This document shows positions 25,767 to 33,874 of a stretch of DNA of 49,748 nt, piece by piece. Under the pieces are notes generated by a model. That model had not been told where the DNA came from and did not search any database. It worked only from the letters and a program-made list of their open reading frames with translations. Each line of letters opens with the position of its first letter. The first letter of the stretch is position 1. The DNA lies in the NCBI GenBank assembly GCA_003597945.1, contig QZJS01000083.1, positions 1 through 49,748 on the forward strand, in the 5' to 3' direction. The stretch is from Desulfobacteraceae bacterium (lineage in GTDB: Bacteria > Desulfobacterota > Desulfobacteria > Desulfobacterales > Desulfosalsimonadaceae). The position numbers and the translations under genes were made by a program.

Positions 25767-27164
25767 ATGCAAATATTGATCATCGGCGGCAGCGACGCGG
25801 GCATCAGCGCGGCCCTGCGGGCAAAAGAAGTGGATCCGCAAAGCCGGGTCACGGTGCTGCTCCGGGATGATTATCCCAATTTCAGCATCTGCGGCCTCCC
25901 CTTTTTCATCGGGGGCGAAGTGGCGGCCTGGCCGGATCTGGCCCACCGCACCAAGGACATGCTGGACGCCTCAGGCATCCGTTTTCTTTCGCGCCACACC
26001 GCCATGTCCATCAACACCGCCCGTCATATGGTGCTGGCAACAAGCGAATCCGGCGCAAACGTCGAACTGCCGTATGATCGCCTGATCATGGCCACGGGCG
26101 CCGAACCGGTCCGGCCGCCCATTGAAGGCCGGGACTTGCCCGGCGTGTTTTTCCTGCGGTTCATGGACCAGGGCCTGGCCATTGCCGATGATCTGGAAAC
26201 CCGGCGGCCCCAAACCGCCCTGATCATCGGCGGGGGATATATCGGCATGGAAATGGCCGAGGCCTTGAGCCGCCGGGGGCTGGCGGTGACCCTTGCGGAA
26301 ATGGGCAAGGCCGTCATGCCCACCCTGGATGCGGACATGGCCGGACTTCTTGAAGAAACGCTTAAGAAAAACGGCGTCCGGGTGGCAACGGGCTTTACCG
26401 CGACCCGGATTGAAAAGACCGGAGACCGTCTGCGGGTCACCGGCAAAACGAAAAATGGAGAATCCTTTGACGGTATCGGGATGGTTATTATTGCCGCCGG
26501 GGCCCGACCCGCCGTGGAACCGGCCCGGCAAGCCGGAATCGCCGTGGGTGACAGCGGCGCCATCCGGGTTAACCGGAAAATGGAAACCAGCGCCCCGGAT
26601 ATCTTTGCGGCCGGGGATTGTGCGGAAACCTTTCATCGTCTCACAAATACCAACACCTACATGCCACTGGGAACAACGGCCCACAAACAGGGCCGGGTGG
26701 CCGGGGAAAACGCGGCCGGCGGCAGCGCGGAATTTGCCGGCGTCCTGGGGACCCAGTCACTCAAGGTGTTTGATCGGGTGGCGGCCCGGACCGGGCTGAC
26801 CCATGCCGAAGCCGAAGCCGCCGGTTTTTCGCCGTTTTCCGCGCGGGTCCGGACCCCCGACCACAAGGCCTATTACCCCGGCTCCACCCCTTTGGATATC
26901 CGCCTCACGGGCGACCGGTTGACGCAAAAACTCCTTGGCGCCCAGATCATCGGGCATCACGTTGCGGAAATCTCCAAACGCATCGACATCCTGGCATCGG
27001 CCCTTTATTCGGGCCTGGGGGTGGGCGAGATGTTAGACCTGGATCTCTCCTACACCCCGCCCCTGTCCGCACCGTGGGACCCGGTACAGGCCGCGGCCAT
27101 GGAATGGCTGGCAACAATGAATTCAGAATCCGGACAATCCAGCTCAAAAATGCCCGGAAAATGA
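25767..27164 (+). CDS. FAD-dependent pyridine nucleotide-disulfide oxidoreductase, CoA-disulfide reductase-like
   Basis: 465 residues. It has an N-terminal FAD site (IIGGSDAGISAALRAKEVDP) and the single active-site cysteine motif NFSICGLPFFIGGEV, typical of CoA-disulfide reductases and NADH oxidases. An NAD(P) site (LIIGGGYIGMEMAEALSRRG), a second FAD motif (APDIFAAGDCAETFH) and the C-terminal dimerisation domain follow. It would reduce a disulfide, persulfide or electron carrier with NAD(P)H in the cytoplasm. It lies between arsC and arsF in the same run, so it may feed electrons to ArsC/thioredoxin or to the ArsFG pathway; that link is inferred. Confidence 0.87.
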   Translation: MQILIIGGSDAGISAALRAKEVDPQSRVTVLLRDDYPNFSICGLPFFIGGEVAAWPDLAHRTKDMLDASGIRFLSRHTAMSINTARHMVLATSESGANVELPYDRLIMATGAEPVRPPIEGRDLPGVFFLRFMDQGLAIADDLETRRPQTALIIGGGYIGMEMAEALSRRGLAVTLAEMGKAVMPTLDADMAGLLEETLKKNGVRVATGFTATRIEKTGDRLRVTGKTKNGESFDGIGMVIIAAGARPAVEPARQAGIAVGDSGAIRVNRKMETSAPDIFAAGDCAETFHRLTNTNTYMPLGTTAHKQGRVAGENAAGGSAEFAGVLGTQSLKVFDRVAARTGLTHAEAEAAGFSPFSARVRTPDHKAYYPGSTPLDIRLTGDRLTQKLLGAQIIGHHVAEISKRIDILASALYSGLGVGEMLDLDLSYTPPLSAPWDPVQAAAMEWLATMNSESGQSSSKMPGK

Positions 27165-27232
27165 GTAAAATCGAAATTTTATATAATTTTATAAACCATA
27201 GCACATCATAACCATAACGGAGGTTGATCATC

Positions 27233-27694
27233 ATGAGTTCCAGGAAACAACCGGCGGGATTTTTCGCCCTTTTCATCGCCATGGGCATGCTGCTGCTCAT
27301 CGCCTGTCCGGTTTCCGCCCAGGAAGCAACGCCGGGCGCGGCAGATGCCGCCAAACCCGATCACTATTTTGTCACCTATTATTTTCACACCACCTACCGT
27401 TGTCCATCCTGCACGAAAATCGAGCAGTGGTCCGAAGAAGCCATTCTGACCGGCTATGAAGACCGTCTGCGGGACAGCACACTCCAATGGCATTCCATCA
27501 ATGTGGACGAACCGGCCCACAAGCACTTTGTGGATGACTATCAACTCTATACCAAAACCCTGATTTTAGCGGAATACAAGGACGGCAAACAGGTTCGCTG
27601 GAAAAATCTGGACCAGGTATGGCACCTACTGCGAAACAAGGAAAAATTCATCAACTACGTGCGCACGGAAATCAACGACTGGATGAAGCAATAA
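27233..27694 (+). CDS. arsF: ArsF-family protein of the nitrophenyl-arsenical pathway
   Basis: 153 residues from the ATG at 27233 (CGGAGG nine bases upstream; the TTG at 27224 is too close). A signal peptide of about 28 residues ends near VSAQEA. The mature part is thioredoxin-like with TYRCPSCTKIEQWSEEA carrying CPSC. Its recognised segments (YYFHTTYRCPSC, WHSINVDEPAHKHF, YQLYTKTLIL) match the ArsF family. Family knowledge: in Shewanella arsEFG, ArsE and ArsF help reduce nitrophenyl arsenicals and ArsG exports the amino product. It is followed 13 bases later by arsG, as expected. Confidence 0.82.
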   Translation: MSSRKQPAGFFALFIAMGMLLLIACPVSAQEATPGAADAAKPDHYFVTYYFHTTYRCPSCTKIEQWSEEAILTGYEDRLRDSTLQWHSINVDEPAHKHFVDDYQLYTKTLILAEYKDGKQVRWKNLDQVWHLLRNKEKFINYVRTEINDWMKQ

Positions 27695-27707
27695 CAAAGG
27701 ACTCCTG

Positions 27708-28403
27708 ATGGATTATGGTTTTATCGAAATTTTCTCGGTAATCTGGCTGGGCATACTGACCTCCATCAGTCCCTGCCCCCTGGCCACCAATATCGCGGCC
27801 ACCACCTATATCGGCAAGCAGATCAACTCGCCATACGCCACGGTGCTGGCGGCGGCGGCCTATACCCTGGGCCGGACCTTTTCTTACATGCTCATCAGCC
27901 TTTTGATCGTGGCAGGCCTGATCTCCATTCCCGGCATGTCCATGTTTCTCCAGACACACATGAATAAAATTCTCGGGCCCATCTTGCTGGTGACCGGCCT
28001 GTTCATTCTCGGCCTGATTCCTATTCGCATGCCCAGCATGGCTTTTAACACCAATATGCTGCAAAAACTCGGGGACAGCGGATTCTTCGGGGCCGTGATT
28101 CTCGGCTTTTTGTTCGCCCTGTCCTTCTGCCCGGTGTCGGCGGCCTTTTTCTTCGGCAGCGTGATTCCCCTGGCACTGAAATTTCAGTCCAAATTCATCC
28201 TGCCCTTCGGCTACGGCGTGGGCACGGCCGCGCCGGTCATCCTGTTTGCCCTGATGATCGCCTACAGCACCCGGATGGCCGGAAAATTTTTCCGAAAACT
28301 GGCCGTGGTGGAACGCTGGTTCCGTCGGATCACCGGCGGAGTTTTTATCGGGATCGGCCTTTATTTCACCCTGAAATACCTGTTCGGCGTTATCAATTTT
28401 TGA
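27708..28403 (+). CDS. arsG: ArsG-family transporter (CcdA/DsbD-like membrane protein)
   Basis: 231 residues with six predicted membrane helices. It starts FIEIFSVIWLGILTSISPCPLATNIAA and has the CcdA-like cysteine-proline motif SPCPLA in the first helix and SFCPVSAAFFFG in the fourth. Pairing with arsF identifies it as the ArsG type, thought to export aminobenzyl arsenicals, rather than as a cytochrome c maturation CcdA. It might equally move electrons across the membrane to periplasmic ArsF through those cysteines. AAAGGA precedes the ATG. Confidence 0.82.
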   Translation: MDYGFIEIFSVIWLGILTSISPCPLATNIAATTYIGKQINSPYATVLAAAAYTLGRTFSYMLISLLIVAGLISIPGMSMFLQTHMNKILGPILLVTGLFILGLIPIRMPSMAFNTNMLQKLGDSGFFGAVILGFLFALSFCPVSAAFFFGSVIPLALKFQSKFILPFGYGVGTAAPVILFALMIAYSTRMAGKFFRKLAVVERWFRRITGGVFIGIGLYFTLKYLFGVINF

Positions 28404-28493
28404 TATCTTGCTAAAAGTCGGATTTTTACCAGCCCATCGATTTTTGCGGTTACGGATATTTACAATGACCTCATCCATAAGGAGCGATTATCA

Positions 28494-28985
28494 ATGATGA
28501 TTCTACCCCGCATCAAAAAAATCCTTTATCTCACCGATCTCTCGGAAAACGCCCGACAGGCTCTCGGCTACGCACTGGCCGCGGCTGATGCCCATGAGGC
28601 GGAAATATCGATCCTGCATGTTATGGAAGACATCGCCCCCAATGCCGAACTGGTTGTCGCCGCGTTTCTGGGATATGGAAGCATCGAAGAACTCAAATCC
28701 AAAACCAGAGACGACATCATGGTCCAAATCCAAAAACGCCTGTCGGAAATCTGCATGGATATCGGCGGCCGGATGCCGGAATGCCGGTTCGTCGTAAGGG
28801 AAATTCTGGTGGAAACCGGCCGCCCGGACGCACGAATCATCGAACACGTCAACCAAAACCCTTATGACCTGCTGGTCATGGGAAACCACGGCCATGGCCC
28901 CATTAAAGAATTCTTTACCGGCAGCACCGCCCGAAAAGTGGCACAGGCATGCCAAAAACCGTTGCTGCTGGTGCCTTTGGTATGA
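28494..28985 (+). CDS. Universal stress protein (UspA family)
   Basis: 163 residues with the Usp fold: an N-terminal strand (IKKILYLTDLSENARQALGYA), ILHVMEDI, and the ATP-binding signature DLLVMGNHGHGPIKEFFTGSTARKV, written here as its G-x2-G-x9-G-S/T pattern. It closes with PLLLVPLV. The ATP-binding residues are all present. The protein is cytoplasmic, with no partner evident. It sits between arsG and a membrane methyltransferase on the same strand and may be part of the island's stress response. The first of two adjacent ATGs (28494) fits the GGAG site better. Confidence 0.9.
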   Translation: MMILPRIKKILYLTDLSENARQALGYALAAADAHEAEISILHVMEDIAPNAELVVAAFLGYGSIEELKSKTRDDIMVQIQKRLSEICMDIGGRMPECRFVVREILVETGRPDARIIEHVNQNPYDLLVMGNHGHGPIKEFFTGSTARKVAQACQKPLLLVPLV

Positions 28986-29050
28986 GGAAACAGCCCTGAA
29001 AGCCGCCTCACACGGCCACAAAAAAGGAACATCCCCACAAAGATGGCGAC

Positions 29051-29785
29051 ATGCGATCCATAAATTCCGTTTTCGGATACGCTATGATTTTCATTGCCGC
29101 CGCGGTAGCGCAAGTATCGCTGCTGGGACTCGGGGTGTTTCTATTTTTCGGCGCTTTTGAGCTGGTCGCCCTTGACATGGGCCATGCCGGCAAATTGATT
29201 TTCAACGCCTTTCTCTCACTTTTGTTCTTCGCCCAGCACAGCGGCATGTTGCGAAAAGGATTTCGAGCCCGGCTGGAAAAATACATCGGAACCCCGTTTC
29301 TCGGAGCGGTGTTTACCATTGCCTCGGGCGTGGTATTGCTGGTGGTGCTGATTTTCTGGCAACAGACACCGCCGCTTCTTTTTTCCGCCCAGGAAATAGG
29401 ACGCTGGCTGATGCGGGGACTCTATTTTCTGATGATCGCCGCTTTTGCATGGGGAGGATGGTCCCTGCAGCCTTTTGATCCCATGGGACTTTCAGCCGTC
29501 GTTAATCGCCTGCGCGGCAGGTCCCCCGCGCCGCCGCAACTGAGCATCCGGGGGCCTTACCGGTGGGTGCGGCACCCGCTGTATCTGTTTTCCATTCTCA
29601 TGATCTGGTCCTGTCCCGACATCACCGCGGACAGGCTTTTGTTTAATGTGATGTGGACCGTATGGATCATCGCCGGCGCGTTTCTTGAAGAACGCGACCT
29701 TGCCGCCTGCTTTGGAGAGGCCTATCGCCAATACCAACGCAATGTCCCGATGCTGATCCCCAGAACCTTCCGGCCGGTGTTATAG
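29051..29785 (+). CDS. Integral membrane methyltransferase (ICMT/NnrU-like)
   Basis: 244 residues with about five hydrophobic helices. The C-terminal SAM-binding signature is RGPYRWVRHPLYLFSIL followed by FLEERDLAACFGEAYRQYQ, typical of isoprenylcysteine/phospholipid methyltransferases. The related methanethiol S-methyltransferase MddA is one alternative. Substrate unknown. It shares strand and spacing (65 bases) with the arsenic-island genes; methylation of a thiol, selenol or lipid cannot be told apart from sequence. No strong ribosome site is seen ahead of the ATG. Confidence 0.75.
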   Translation: MRSINSVFGYAMIFIAAAVAQVSLLGLGVFLFFGAFELVALDMGHAGKLIFNAFLSLLFFAQHSGMLRKGFRARLEKYIGTPFLGAVFTIASGVVLLVVLIFWQQTPPLLFSAQEIGRWLMRGLYFLMIAAFAWGGWSLQPFDPMGLSAVVNRLRGRSPAPPQLSIRGPYRWVRHPLYLFSILMIWSCPDITADRLLFNVMWTVWIIAGAFLEERDLAACFGEAYRQYQRNVPMLIPRTFRPVL

Positions 29786-29800
29786 AGCCGGCGGAATTTT

Positions 29801-30135
29801 TCAGGTTTTCATTTCAAGGACTTTTTTGTGAATGACCAGATCCGAGCCGCTGTAGAACACGAACCGAATCCGCCTGACGGATTTCAGGCCTGGAACCATC
29901 GCCATGATGGATCCGAACGCCACTTCGGCCGCGTCTTGCAAGGGATATCTGAACCCGCCGGTGGATGACATTCCTCGGCAAGCCCCGGCCCTGCGGCGCG
30001 ATGAAGCGCGCCCGCCACGCCTCCGCCCGGCATGAGCCGCGCGTTCGCGGCGTTGACAACCGCCGCGATTCCTTCCTGCGAGGCGATATCGCCCCCGACG
30101 CACTCAATGGTTACCCCCGATATTGTCTTTTCCAT
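29801..30135 (-). pseudogene. Macro-domain protein, internally deleted and frameshifted
   Basis: The gene begins well, with GAAGGAGG before the ATG at 30135 and the first macro-domain part [21 protein letters not shown] then [19 protein letters not shown]. At about 29965-29972 this frame abruptly becomes the C-terminal part in another frame ([17 protein letters not shown], then VRRIRFVFYSGSDLVIHKKVL) ending at 29801. Roughly 70-80 residues of the core are missing and the frame shifts at the junction. Intact macro domains bind ADP-ribose or remove it from proteins; this copy cannot fold. It is opposite in strand to the arsenic genes around it. Confidence 0.8.
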
Positions 30136-30269
30136 GATAAAAACACCTCCTTCATCAGATGTGAACGATCCTAAGCAATTGAACCAAACAGGGCAAGCAA
30201 AGGAATTATAACATTTTTAAAGTCTCGTCGACGCTTGCCCTGACCATCCGGAAATTGCCATAAAAAAAC

Positions 30270-30298
30270 TTGACAAACAACAACCTGCTCGTTAATTT
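30270..30298 (+). promoter_or_regulatory. Predicted promoter of the second arsR
   Basis: TTGACA at 30270-30275 and TAATTT at 30293-30298 with a 17-base spacer, about 50 bases before the arsR start, in an A+T-rich stretch. Confidence 0.5.
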
Positions 30299-30351
30299 AA
30301 AATTGTCATTTAGCTAATTATCGAAATATAAAAATAAACATAGGACTCCTA

Positions 30352-30723
30352 ATGGAATCTGCGCTTTCGATGGCAAAAGCCTTGGCGGACGGCAACCGGA
30401 TGCGGGTGGCCGCGGCCCTGATGGAGCATGATGAGCTTTGCGTCTGTCAGCTCGTCGAGATGCTTCAGATCGCCACCGCCACCGTATCCCGGCACATGAG
30501 CATCCTTCAGAACGCAGGTCTTGTCAAGTGTCGCAAGGATGGAAGATGGGTCCACTACCGCCTTTCCGAATCATTTCCGGTTTTGCTGCGCCAATGGCTG
30601 ATGGATTTTCTGTCGAATTCAAAGGAGATTAAAAGGGACCGTAAGCTTTTGGCGTCCATCTTATCACGCTCGCGCGAGGACCTCTGCCGGCGGCAAAAAC
30701 AGCGAAAAACTGACAGCGACTGA
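30352..30723 (+). CDS. arsR: ArsR-family metalloid-responsive repressor 2
   Basis: 123 residues. It has the ArsR metal motif ELCVCQLVEML, the recognition helix ATATVSRHMSILQNAGLV and wing KCRKDGRWVHYRL. It precedes acr3 by 128 bases on the same strand and so is the likely arsenite-responsive repressor of the exporter. The C-terminus is an Arg/Lys-rich tail (SREDLCRRQKQRK) with one extra Cys. The protein is only loosely similar to the repressor at 21361, so this is not a recent duplication. AGGA precedes the ATG. Confidence 0.9.
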   Translation: MESALSMAKALADGNRMRVAAALMEHDELCVCQLVEMLQIATATVSRHMSILQNAGLVKCRKDGRWVHYRLSESFPVLLRQWLMDFLSNSKEIKRDRKLLASILSRSREDLCRRQKQRKTDSD

Positions 30724-30851
30724 AGCGGATGACTCCCTTTGCGGATAGGAATAGTCCTCCGAAACGCGGTAACCAAGCATAATAAAAAAAGTCGGCTCGA
30801 AAGCTTTCCGATATCATTTTTAATATCAAACATCAATTACTGGAGGTTATT

Positions 30852-32024
30852 TTGAATTCAAATCGCAAATCAGACGCCCGCGCACAAGCTACGGAAAGCG
30901 TCAGTAAAAACCTGTCGTTTCTTGACCGTTACCTGACCTTATGGATCTTCATCGCCATGGCGCTGGGCGTGGGGCTCGGCTTCTTTTTTCCAGAAGGAGT
31001 GGCCGGTTTTAACAAAAGCCTGACCGTGGGGGAGCATACCAACATGCTAATCGCCATCGGCCTGATCCTGATGATGTATCCGCCCCTGGCCAAGGTCAAA
31101 TACAGCCTGATGCCCAAAGTCTTCGCCGATGTGCGCATTCTGACTCTGTCCTTTGTTCAGAACTGGATCGTGGGGCCGGTGTTGATGTTTGTTCTTGCCG
31201 TGGGGTTTTTCGGGTTTATAGCCCCGGCTCTTTTCGGGGATGATCCGCGCTGGGGGGCCTATATGGTCGGCCTGATTCTGGTGGGCATTGCCCGGTGCAT
31301 CGCCATGGTGCTGGTCTGGAACCAACTGGCCAAAGGCAGCGCCGAGTATGCGGCCGGGCTGGTGGCGCTTAACAGCATTTTCCAGATTGCCACCTACAGT
31401 TTCTATGCCTGGATTTTCGTCACCCTGCTGCCGCCGTTGCTGGGCCTGCAAGGCGTGGTGGTGGATGTGAGCATCAAAGATATTTTCGTCAGCGTCATGA
31501 TCTATCTCGGCATTCCGTTTGCCGGCGGCATTCTCAGCCGGGTCCTCCTGGTGCCCCTGAAAGGCGAACAATGGTATGATCAGGTCTTTATTCCCCGGAT
31601 TTCACCCATTACCCTAAGCGCCCTGCTGTTTACCATTGTGGTCATGTTCAGCACCCAGGGAGAGCAGATCCTGCTGCGCCCCTTTGACGTGCTCTGGATC
31701 GCCATACCGCTGACCTGTTACTTTGCCATCATGTTTCTGGTCAGTTTTTACATGAGCGCCAAATTCGGCGCCGACTACGCCCGCACCGCGTCTTTGTCTT
31801 TTACCGCGTCCGGCAACAATTTCGAGCTGGCCATCGCCGTTGCCATTGCCGTGTTCGGCATCAGCTCTCCGGTAGCATTCGCCACGGTCATCGGCCCCCT
31901 GGTCGAGGTGCCGGTGCTCATCAGCCTGGTCCATGTCAGTCTCTACTTTCTGCGCCGGTTTTTCCACGGAGAGGTCACGGTCCCGAGCGACCGGTATCGG
32001 GCGGCTTCGGCATGCAAAAGTTGA
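30852..32024 (+). CDS. acr3: Arsenite efflux permease Acr3
   Basis: 390 residues, ten predicted helices. It has Acr3 hallmarks: [17 protein letters not shown] with the essential cysteine (Cys149), [15 protein letters not shown], and [17 protein letters not shown] with the conserved Glu in the ninth helix, then [14 protein letters not shown]. It exports As(III), the product of ArsC, across the cytoplasmic membrane using the proton-motive force. The start is TTG at 30852, five bases after GGAGG; the next in-frame ATG lies inside the first helix. It follows arsR, which presumably controls it. Confidence 0.95.
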   Translation: MNSNRKSDARAQATESVSKNLSFLDRYLTLWIFIAMALGVGLGFFFPEGVAGFNKSLTVGEHTNMLIAIGLILMMYPPLAKVKYSLMPKVFADVRILTLSFVQNWIVGPVLMFVLAVGFFGFIAPALFGDDPRWGAYMVGLILVGIARCIAMVLVWNQLAKGSAEYAAGLVALNSIFQIATYSFYAWIFVTLLPPLLGLQGVVVDVSIKDIFVSVMIYLGIPFAGGILSRVLLVPLKGEQWYDQVFIPRISPITLSALLFTIVVMFSTQGEQILLRPFDVLWIAIPLTCYFAIMFLVSFYMSAKFGADYARTASLSFTASGNNFELAIAVAIAVFGISSPVAFATVIGPLVEVPVLISLVHVSLYFLRRFFHGEVTVPSDRYRAASACKS

Positions 32025-32087
32025 CATTATCCGATAAGCGGATATTTCGAAAATACCGATGATCTGGTTCAGACCCAGCAATGGATC

Positions 32088-32374
32088 ATGGAAAGCCGAT
32101 CAACCCGGAAATATCTTCTTGATACCTGCTTGATTTCCGAACTGGCGAAATCAGAACCGAATAAAAATGTCGTGGATTGGGCTCTAAACGAAAATGAAAC
32201 AAATTTTTATGTCTCGGTGCTTACTTTTGGGGAAATACATAAAGGCTTAGAAAAATTACCCGAATCGAAAAAAAGGAATTGCAAATCTGGGTTGAAAATG
32301 AGTTTAAGAACAGATTTTAAAATCGGATCATTGGAATAGATATGCATATTTCAATTATTTGGGTCAAAATTTAA
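32088..32374 (+). pseudogene. vapC: VapC-type PIN-domain toxin, decayed
   Basis: The first 60 residues read as a PIN-domain toxin: KYLLDTCLISELAKSEPN, then VSVLTFGEIHKGLEKLPES. A run of seven A residues at 32268-32274 is one short of the frame needed. In the restored frame the protein continues KELQIWVENEFKNRF, hits TAA at 32318-32320, then continues NRIIGIDMHISIIW before another stop at 32374. So there is a frameshift, a nonsense codon and a lost 3' end. No antitoxin gene precedes it. It is a remnant at the right edge of the arsenic island. Confidence 0.82.
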
Positions 32375-32458
32375 TGTATTATGGATCAACGCACCGTGAA
32401 GCGGTTGAATCTCTGGTTGAGCTAAAAACGGCTTGTGCGCCTTGGCACATCACTGATT

Positions 32459-33193
32459 TCATTGAGCCGGCGCCGTGTCCGCGGACATAATATTGCCGCG
32501 GATATTAAGGATCAGCGGCGCCTGATCGCTGCGGTCCGTGATGATGGTGAGCCGGTCGTAATAACGCCCCGGGGTTTCAGCGGTGTTCTCAATGAGCAAT
32601 TCGTAGACTTTTTTCCCGTCTTCTTCCTTTTCCGTGACAAAATGACGGATATCCTTGCCGTGTTGGGCATTGATCTGCGCCAGTTTAAACGCGGGTTCGG
32701 TTTCCGGGATAATTCTTACCGTCGCGGAAATCGGCTCACCCGCTTTCCCGTTTAGAAAAACAGCCGCAGGGGTCATGGTCACAAATTTTTTAACATCGCC
32801 GGTTAAACGGACGGTCAATGTTGGATTTTCAGGGTCACTGGTCGTGATCTGGATGGTACGGTCATATTTGCCAGCGCCGCAACCCGTTGTTCCAATACGC
32901 ATCATGGCCTGTCCTTCACCGCCCGGAGGAATGATTCTGTCAAACTTGACAGCGGACAGTCCTCACCCACCGCGGACGCGAATGATTTGCAGGTCCGCTT
33001 CGCCGGTGTTTTTAATGACGATATGCTGAAAAACATCGGGGCCTTCGTATACCGTACCGAAATCATAAGCATCTTTGGGCAGTTGCGCCATCGGCGCGCC
33101 CTCCCCCTCGGCCGCATATGCCGGGGCGAATGTCACGGATATGCAAAACAGAACCATCACCTCTATCATTATTTTGCGTGTGATACGTTCCAT
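32459..33193 (-). CDS. DUF1573-domain exported protein, probable selenoprotein (in-frame TGA read as Sec77)
   Basis: Read from the ATG at 33193 (AGGAAAAG upstream) through one in-frame TGA at 32963-32965 to the stop at 32459, it gives 244 residues. A signal peptide covers about 1-29. The DUF1573 domain begins DAYDFGTVYEGPDVF, then VIKNTGEADLQIIRV, and at the family's usual CGCT motif reads RGG-U-GLSAVKFD. It continues with no further stop: IPPGGEGQAMM, TGCGAGKYDRTIQITTSDP and a second beta domain. A hairpin with loop AGUU follows the TGA by 16 nt. Without recoding, the gene would be cut in two. It is transcribed after an arsR gene. Alternatives are a nonsense mutation or sequencing error. Confidence 0.75.
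32937..32952 (-). promoter_or_regulatory. SECIS-like hairpin in the DUF1573 gene
   Basis: On the minus strand CUGUCA-AGUU-UGACAG forms a perfect 6-bp stem. Its loop has G in second place and begins 17 nt after the UGA. A second possible outer pairing (CUGUCC with GGACAG) encloses it. This meets the published bacterial SECIS rule as I recall it: G among the first two loop bases, 16-37 nt from the UGA. Confidence 0.6.
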
Positions 33194-33315
33194 ATGCTCT
33201 TTTCCTTTCCTGTTTTTATCGTTTCCCGCCAGGCCTTTAACCCCGCTTACCAAAGATGGCGACGGGATGCAGACCTGGAGAACCTCTTAAGTTCTCTTTG
33301 ATTAACGGCTTTAAT

Positions 33316-33702
33316 TTATGGAGCCGGTCCATGCTTGCCGCCACAATGCCCCACCACGCATGTATCCCCGTCTCTGATGGCCAGTCTGCTTTTCAATTTT
33401 TTTTCATCTTTCATAAACGTCGGTTCGTTTACATGGTTTTTCACTATATTAAACAGGGCACGGTGGAATTCGGATTGATCTTTAAGCGCGTAATAATACG
33501 CCCATCTGCCTTTTTTTTCGTTGTCGACCAGACCTGCTTTCTTCAGGATGCTTAACTGCCTCGAAACCTGATATTGCGGGACGTTGATGGTATCGACCAG
33601 TTCGCAGACGCAAACGCTCACCTCAGTCACGGCCAGCAGTCGCAGCAGCCGCAACCGGATCTCATCGGATAACGCCTTAAAGATATTCTGATATTTCAGC
33701 AA
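33316..33702 (-). CDS. arsR: ArsR-family repressor 3
   Basis: 128 residues from a TTG at 33702, eight bases after GGAG. The longer frame from an ATG at 33741 would start inside the operator palindrome, so I reject it. It has the metal motif VSVCVCELVDTI, recognition helix VPQYQVSRQLSILKKAGLV and wing NEKKGRWAYYYAL. Unlike the other two ArsR proteins here it has extra Cys/His near the C-terminus (DTCVVGHCGGKHG), which may add a metal or thiol ligand. The DUF1573 probable selenoprotein follows 122 bases downstream on the same strand, so the two probably form an operon. Confidence 0.88.
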   Translation of the reverse strand: MLKYQNIFKALSDEIRLRLLRLLAVTEVSVCVCELVDTINVPQYQVSRQLSILKKAGLVDNEKKGRWAYYYALKDQSEFHRALFNIVKNHVNEPTFMKDEKKLKSRLAIRDGDTCVVGHCGGKHGPAP

Positions 33703-33721
33703 AAGAACAACTCCCGTGGCA

Positions 33722-33745
33722 ATATATGCACTTTTTTGCATATAT
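33722..33745. promoter_or_regulatory. Operator of the third arsR
   Basis: ATATATGCA (33722-33730) and TGCATATAT (33737-33745) form a perfect 9-bp inverted repeat with a six-base T-rich spacer, 20 bases upstream of the TTG start on the minus strand. Strength and position fit an ArsR autorepressor site. It differs from the AATATA-TTGC-TATATT site of the first arsR. Confidence 0.7.
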
Positions 33746-33874
33746 ACGCCCGGTCTTTCCGCCTGTCAAATGTTTTTTCAGGAAATTATATATTTATTTA
33801 AAGAATATGCCGCCGGCTCGACAGCGGCTGGATGATGGAAAAATTCAAAACACTAACGCAAGAAAGGGCTGGAT

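Noticed and set aside
32318-32320. TAA in the vapC remnant as a possible recoding site
   Set aside because: It is TAA, not TGA, and the gene also has a frameshift and lost 3' end, so it is decay rather than selenocysteine insertion.
33703-33741. Upstream ATG start for the third ArsR
   Set aside because: The ATG lies inside the operator palindrome and lacks a ribosome site; the TTG at 33702 has a well-spaced GGAG and matches where the family homology begins.
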